From the NCBI GenBank assembly GCA_019313765.1, contig JAFDAP010000056.1, positions 1 through 8,392 on the forward strand: DNA of 8,392 nt, in the 5' to 3' direction. Of this stretch, positions 6,653-8,392 are shown one piece after another. The notes beneath the pieces were generated by a model, which saw nothing but the letters and a program-made list of their open reading frames with translations, was not told where the DNA came from and ran no database searches. The number at the start of each line of letters is the position of its first letter. Position 1 is the stretch's first letter. Origin of the DNA: Deltaproteobacteria bacterium (lineage in GTDB: Bacteria > Desulfobacterota > DSM-4660 > Desulfatiglandales > Desulfatiglandaceae). The position numbers and the translations under genes were made by a program.

Positions 6653-6790
6653 GCCGTACCTCCCCTTTCAGGCCGACGTCGGGCATGAAAAGATCCCTAT
6701 CTCGTGCAGAGAAAAGGGGTTTTCAAAGGGCGTGGGCCATTTATTATCTCTCTTGCCTCAAAGGTGAACACCTACGGTATCTGTATGGGG

Positions 6791-6820
6791 GTCATATCAG
6801 ATGTCCGCGCCCGGCGTCAA
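6791..6820 (-). promoter_or_regulatory. Possible sigma-70 promoter for the six-helix membrane protein
   Basis: On the minus strand TTGACG (6815-6820) and TATGAC (6791-6796) are separated by 18 bp. The -35 box is good and the -10 box is mediocre. Transcription would start near 6784, giving a leader of about 130 nt. The -35 box overlaps one arm of the inverted repeat at 6809-6852. Confidence 0.3.
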
Positions 6821-6852
6821 GAACGGATAAGGCTGCCTAATTCGCGCCGGGC
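6809..6852. repeat. Perfect 8-bp GC-rich inverted repeat with 28-bp centre
   Basis: GCCCGGCG (6809-6816) and CGCCGGGC (6845-6852) are perfect complements. The arms overlap and flank the possible -35 region upstream of the six-helix membrane gene, so this may be an operator or a leftover terminator of a lost upstream gene. A minus-strand open frame (about 6817-6930, ending ARRELGSLIRS) crosses it. Confidence 0.4.
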
Positions 6853-6931
6853 CTGAACGGTCATTTTGCCGCAAAGGTCCCATTCTCCTTCATTGGACCC
6901 CTGAATCTTATCAGACAGGGAAAAGAAAGAT

Positions 6932-7263
6932 AAAAGGGACAGGCGTTTTATTGCCTTGGACTCATTTAGGAGATCAATGAATCAATAGAAGACGATATCG
7001 AAGGAAATTTATACGCTCAGGTTTTATTCTTTATGGCTGGAAACTGATCCTTAAAGGGAAAGAGATGTTTTCTGAAGAAAAAATGGATGAAGGAATATTA
7101 AGACCCTTTTCAATATTTCCCAATACGAAACCATCGAGGGCGGTGCGGCCTATCCTGGCCATCTCATCATCCTCCATTTCTTTCCAGATAGAAAATCAAC
7201 ACCTGTTCACCGGCATATTTCACGAGGGAGCGCTTGTCATTCATTATTTGCCTGTCCCCTTTT
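6932..7263 (-). mobile_element. Miniature RAYT-derived element, copy B (best preserved)
   Basis: A 332-bp element with intact inverted ends: AAAAGGGACAGGCG at 6932-6945 and GCCTGTCCCCTTTT at 7250-7263 (one base different). The interior is homologous to copy A over nearly its full length. On the minus strand an SD-like GGAGG precedes ATG 7162, which opens a 43-codon frame starting MARIGRTALDGFVLGNIEK and stopping at 7031, resembling a RAYT N-terminus with an internal deletion. The HUH active site is missing. Copies A and B lie about 3 kb apart in direct orientation and bracket the rdhA-like and six-helix genes. I see no obvious target-site duplication. Confidence 0.7.
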
Positions 7264-7351
7264 CCCTATCAGGTACTCGATGAAAAGAGTTTAGTCGATT
7301 GTTGTCAAGACTCACCGCAACATATGGACATGCTCAGTTTGGCTGGTGATA

Positions 7352-8044
7352 TCACTTAATACTATTTATTATTGAAAACGTTCCTTTTGAGGCTTCCCTT
7401 TTATTCGGATTCATCAAATCAAAAAGGGAATTTGAGAATCTCATGTAATGCGTTTTATCATGTGTCCTGACAGGTAAGATCATTCCGTAAGTAATAATGT
7501 AGGGTAAGACGCCGTTGTCGAGCAATATTCCATTTTTTGGAGGAAGGCAGGATACGGCCCCGTTAAGTTGAGCACACTCCTTATGTTCCCTGTCCTTCTT
7601 TTTGATCCAGTAAGGAAATTTGTAGATTATGTCTCCAATATTGAACCCTTCAGCCAGGACAGGCCTTCTGTTTCTCTTGTCTATTACAGTAATCCAATCA
7701 AATTCCCCGGGTATACGCCAGCCGTTATACCCGCCATAATCGTCTTCATTTAGGTTTTTAATTGTTTCTTCGGCATCAGGATATGAACGTGCAGGCCATA
7801 TGGTTCCAAATGGAAGATTATTCCGTGTCCACATCAAACCGGTTAGTCTATCCAGGATAACTTTACCTTCAACTTCAAACCTGTTTTTATTGAATTCCCT
7901 GCGGAAATAGTCATCCAGCATTCCGCCCCAATTTGGATATCCCCGTTTGGCCGCTTCTGCAGTTGATGTTAGCAATTCCTCAATGGCTGGAAAAGAGACC
8001 AAAAAAGCAATTGCAAATTTGAGGAAATTTCTTCTGTCTATCAT
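7352..8044 (-). CDS. Tat-exported DUF1566 (Lcl-type) protein (230 aa)
   Basis: The N-terminus has a twin-arginine signal (Asp3-Arg4-Arg5-Asn6-Phe7-Leu8-Lys9, hydrophobic 10-20, likely cleavage near Ala-Glu-Ala 29-31/32), so the folded protein should be exported to the periplasm. Residues about 61-125 match the DUF1566/Lcl C-terminal domain: 'VILDRLTGLMWTRNN', 'WPARSYPDAEETIKNL', 'GYNGWRIPGEFDW'. A second part around 180-195 ending 'ILPVR' also fits the domain end. DUF1566 domains occur in many extracytoplasmic proteins of Deltaproteobacteria; their biochemical role is poorly defined, and some are adhesin-related (C-type-lectin-like fold). No lipobox is seen; Cys157 and Cys166 could form a disulphide. 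AAGGAG lies 9 nt before the ATG. It appears monocistronic, between elements B and C. Confidence 0.85.
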   Translation of the reverse strand: MIDRRNFLKFAIAFLVSFPAIEELLTSTAEAAKRGYPNWGGMLDDYFRREFNKNRFEVEGKVILDRLTGLMWTRNNLPFGTIWPARSYPDAEETIKNLNEDDYGGYNGWRIPGEFDWITVIDKRNRRPVLAEGFNIGDIIYKFPYWIKKKDREHKECAQLNGAVSCLPPKNGILLDNGVLPYIITYGMILPVRTHDKTHYMRFSNSLFDLMNPNKREASKGTFSIINSIK

Positions 8045-8078
8045 TTGGGATAACTCCTTACCTTACAATATATACTTC

Positions 8079-8106
8079 ATTATAATCATATTTTTAGGCC
8101 TTTCAA
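8079..8106 (-). promoter_or_regulatory. Proximal sigma-70 promoter of the DUF1566 gene
   Basis: On the minus strand TTGAAA (8101-8106) and a perfect TATAAT (8079-8084) are 16 bp apart. Transcription should start near 8072, about 28 nt before the ATG at 8044, leaving room for the AAGGAG site. Confidence 0.6.
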
Positions 8107-8221
8107 TTGTCAGGAATTATTGTAAAGCGTCAGGGTGAAAGGGTCCTTTGTCATATATGGGCCGTCAATAAGAAGGCGGCGTCATAATGTCCCTGCTCAA
8201 AAAATTATCCTGACTAAAATC

Positions 8222-8250
8222 AGTATATTATAATGCATCTTGTATGTCAA
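8222..8250 (-). promoter_or_regulatory. Distal sigma-70 promoter of the DUF1566 gene
   Basis: On the minus strand a perfect TTGACA (8245-8250) and TATACT (8222-8227) are separated by the optimal 17 bp. Transcription should start near 8215, giving a leader of about 170 nt that runs through the proximal promoter. It is the closest match to consensus in the window. Confidence 0.65.
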
Positions 8251-8262
8251 GTATAAAAAAGA

Positions 8263-8276
8263 TACTATATATAGTA
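8263..8276. promoter_or_regulatory. 14-bp palindrome upstream of the distal promoter, possible operator
   Basis: TACTATATATAGTA is a perfect 14-bp palindrome 12 bp upstream of the -35 box of the distal DUF1566 promoter. The position suits a dimeric activator or repressor. It is AT-rich, so chance is not excluded. Confidence 0.4.
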
Positions 8277-8324
8277 ACTCCATGTCATGTGAATATCAGA
8301 ATTTTATGGCTGGAATTTCAGGCT

Positions 8325-8354
8325 GGTTATAAAAGGGGAGGTTACAAAAGGGGA
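8325..8354 (+). repeat. Tandem 15-bp duplication at the edge of element C
   Basis: GGTTATAAAAGGGGA (8325-8339) is followed directly by GGTTACAAAAGGGGA (8340-8354), identical at 14 of 15 positions. The second copy runs into the GGGGACAGGCG end, so the duplication sits exactly at the element boundary. Confidence 0.7.
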
Positions 8355-8392
8355 CAGGCGATTTATTCCTATTTTTTTGATACGAAACCATC
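8346..8392 (-). mobile_element. Partial RAYT-derived element, copy C (cut by window edge)
   Basis: AAAAGGGGACAGGCG (8346-8360) is followed by a short unique stretch and then GATACGAAACCATC up to the last base, matching the interior of copy B (about 7121-7134). On the minus strand the latter encodes the 'DGFV' part of the transposase-like N-terminus, so the copy has lost the segment between that point and its left end. The motif TTTATGGCTGGAA from the middle of copy B recurs just outside, at 8303-8315, suggesting nested insertion or rearrangement. Confidence 0.55.

Noticed and set aside
7065..7283. 72-codon plus-strand ORF inside element B
   Set aside because: It is antisense to the better-supported transposase-like frame and crosses the terminal inverted repeat.
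3970..8392. CRISPR array suggested by several similar repeats
   Set aside because: Copies are few, widely spaced, flanked by genes and end in inverted repeats; there are no regular spacers and no cas genes.

Overview
This window looks like chromosomal DNA from an anaerobic Deltaproteobacterium (Desulfobacterota, probably a Desulfobacterales-type organism or an uncultured relative). The inference rests on a corrinoid/iron-sulphur reductive dehalogenase-like protein, a strong sigma-54 promoter, a Tat-exported DUF1566 protein, a FecR/DUF6600 envelope protein, and many decayed REP-associated (RAYT) transposon relics carrying the GGGGACAGGCG end motif. No rRNA, tRNA or CRISPR was seen.

Layout. 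Positions 1-1424 hold two minus-strand genes: a single-domain universal stress protein (256-717) and a small eight-cysteine zinc-ribbon-like protein (1155-1424), separated by about 440 bp with no convincing gene. Positions 1425-1880 are a long regulatory intergenic region. It has a near-consensus sigma-54 -24/-12 element (1800-1815), and about 100-140 bp upstream of that, repeated TTTCGACA boxes, one pair forming a perfect inverted repeat, as expected for an enhancer-binding activator. This drives the largest gene (1881-3848), a secreted FecR-like plus DUF6600 protein with a long, very basic repeat-bearing tail.

Positions 3849-8392 are an accessory, repeat-littered region. A RAYT transposase C-terminal relic (3861-3968) abuts the first of several copies of a short element ending in GGGGACAGGCG inverted repeats: copy A 3970-4275, a collapsed palindromic copy 5676-5719, copy B 6932-7263 and a partial copy C running off the right edge (8346-8392). 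A and B each keep a Shine-Dalgarno, a start codon and a short in-frame N-terminal piece of what looks like the RAYT gene, so they resemble internally deleted, non-autonomous derivatives of it.

Between A and B, on the minus strand, lie a Tat-less 385-residue RdhA-like protein (4379-5536), a possible C-terminal remnant of a Tm-1-like/UPF0261 protein just upstream of it (5583-5735), and an unrecognised six-helix membrane protein (5996-6652). Between B and C is a Tat-signal DUF1566 protein (7352-8044) with two tandem sigma-70-like promoters and a 14-bp palindrome just upstream.

How they fit together: the genes do not form one evident pathway. The dehalogenase-like gene and the six-helix gene share strand and the same pair of bracketing repeats, so a functional link (membrane partner for a corrinoid Fe-S reductase) is possible but unproven. 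The best candidates for something undescribed are this Tat-less RdhA with an atypical membrane neighbour, the sigma-54-controlled FecR/DUF6600 protein, and the RAYT-derived miniature elements.
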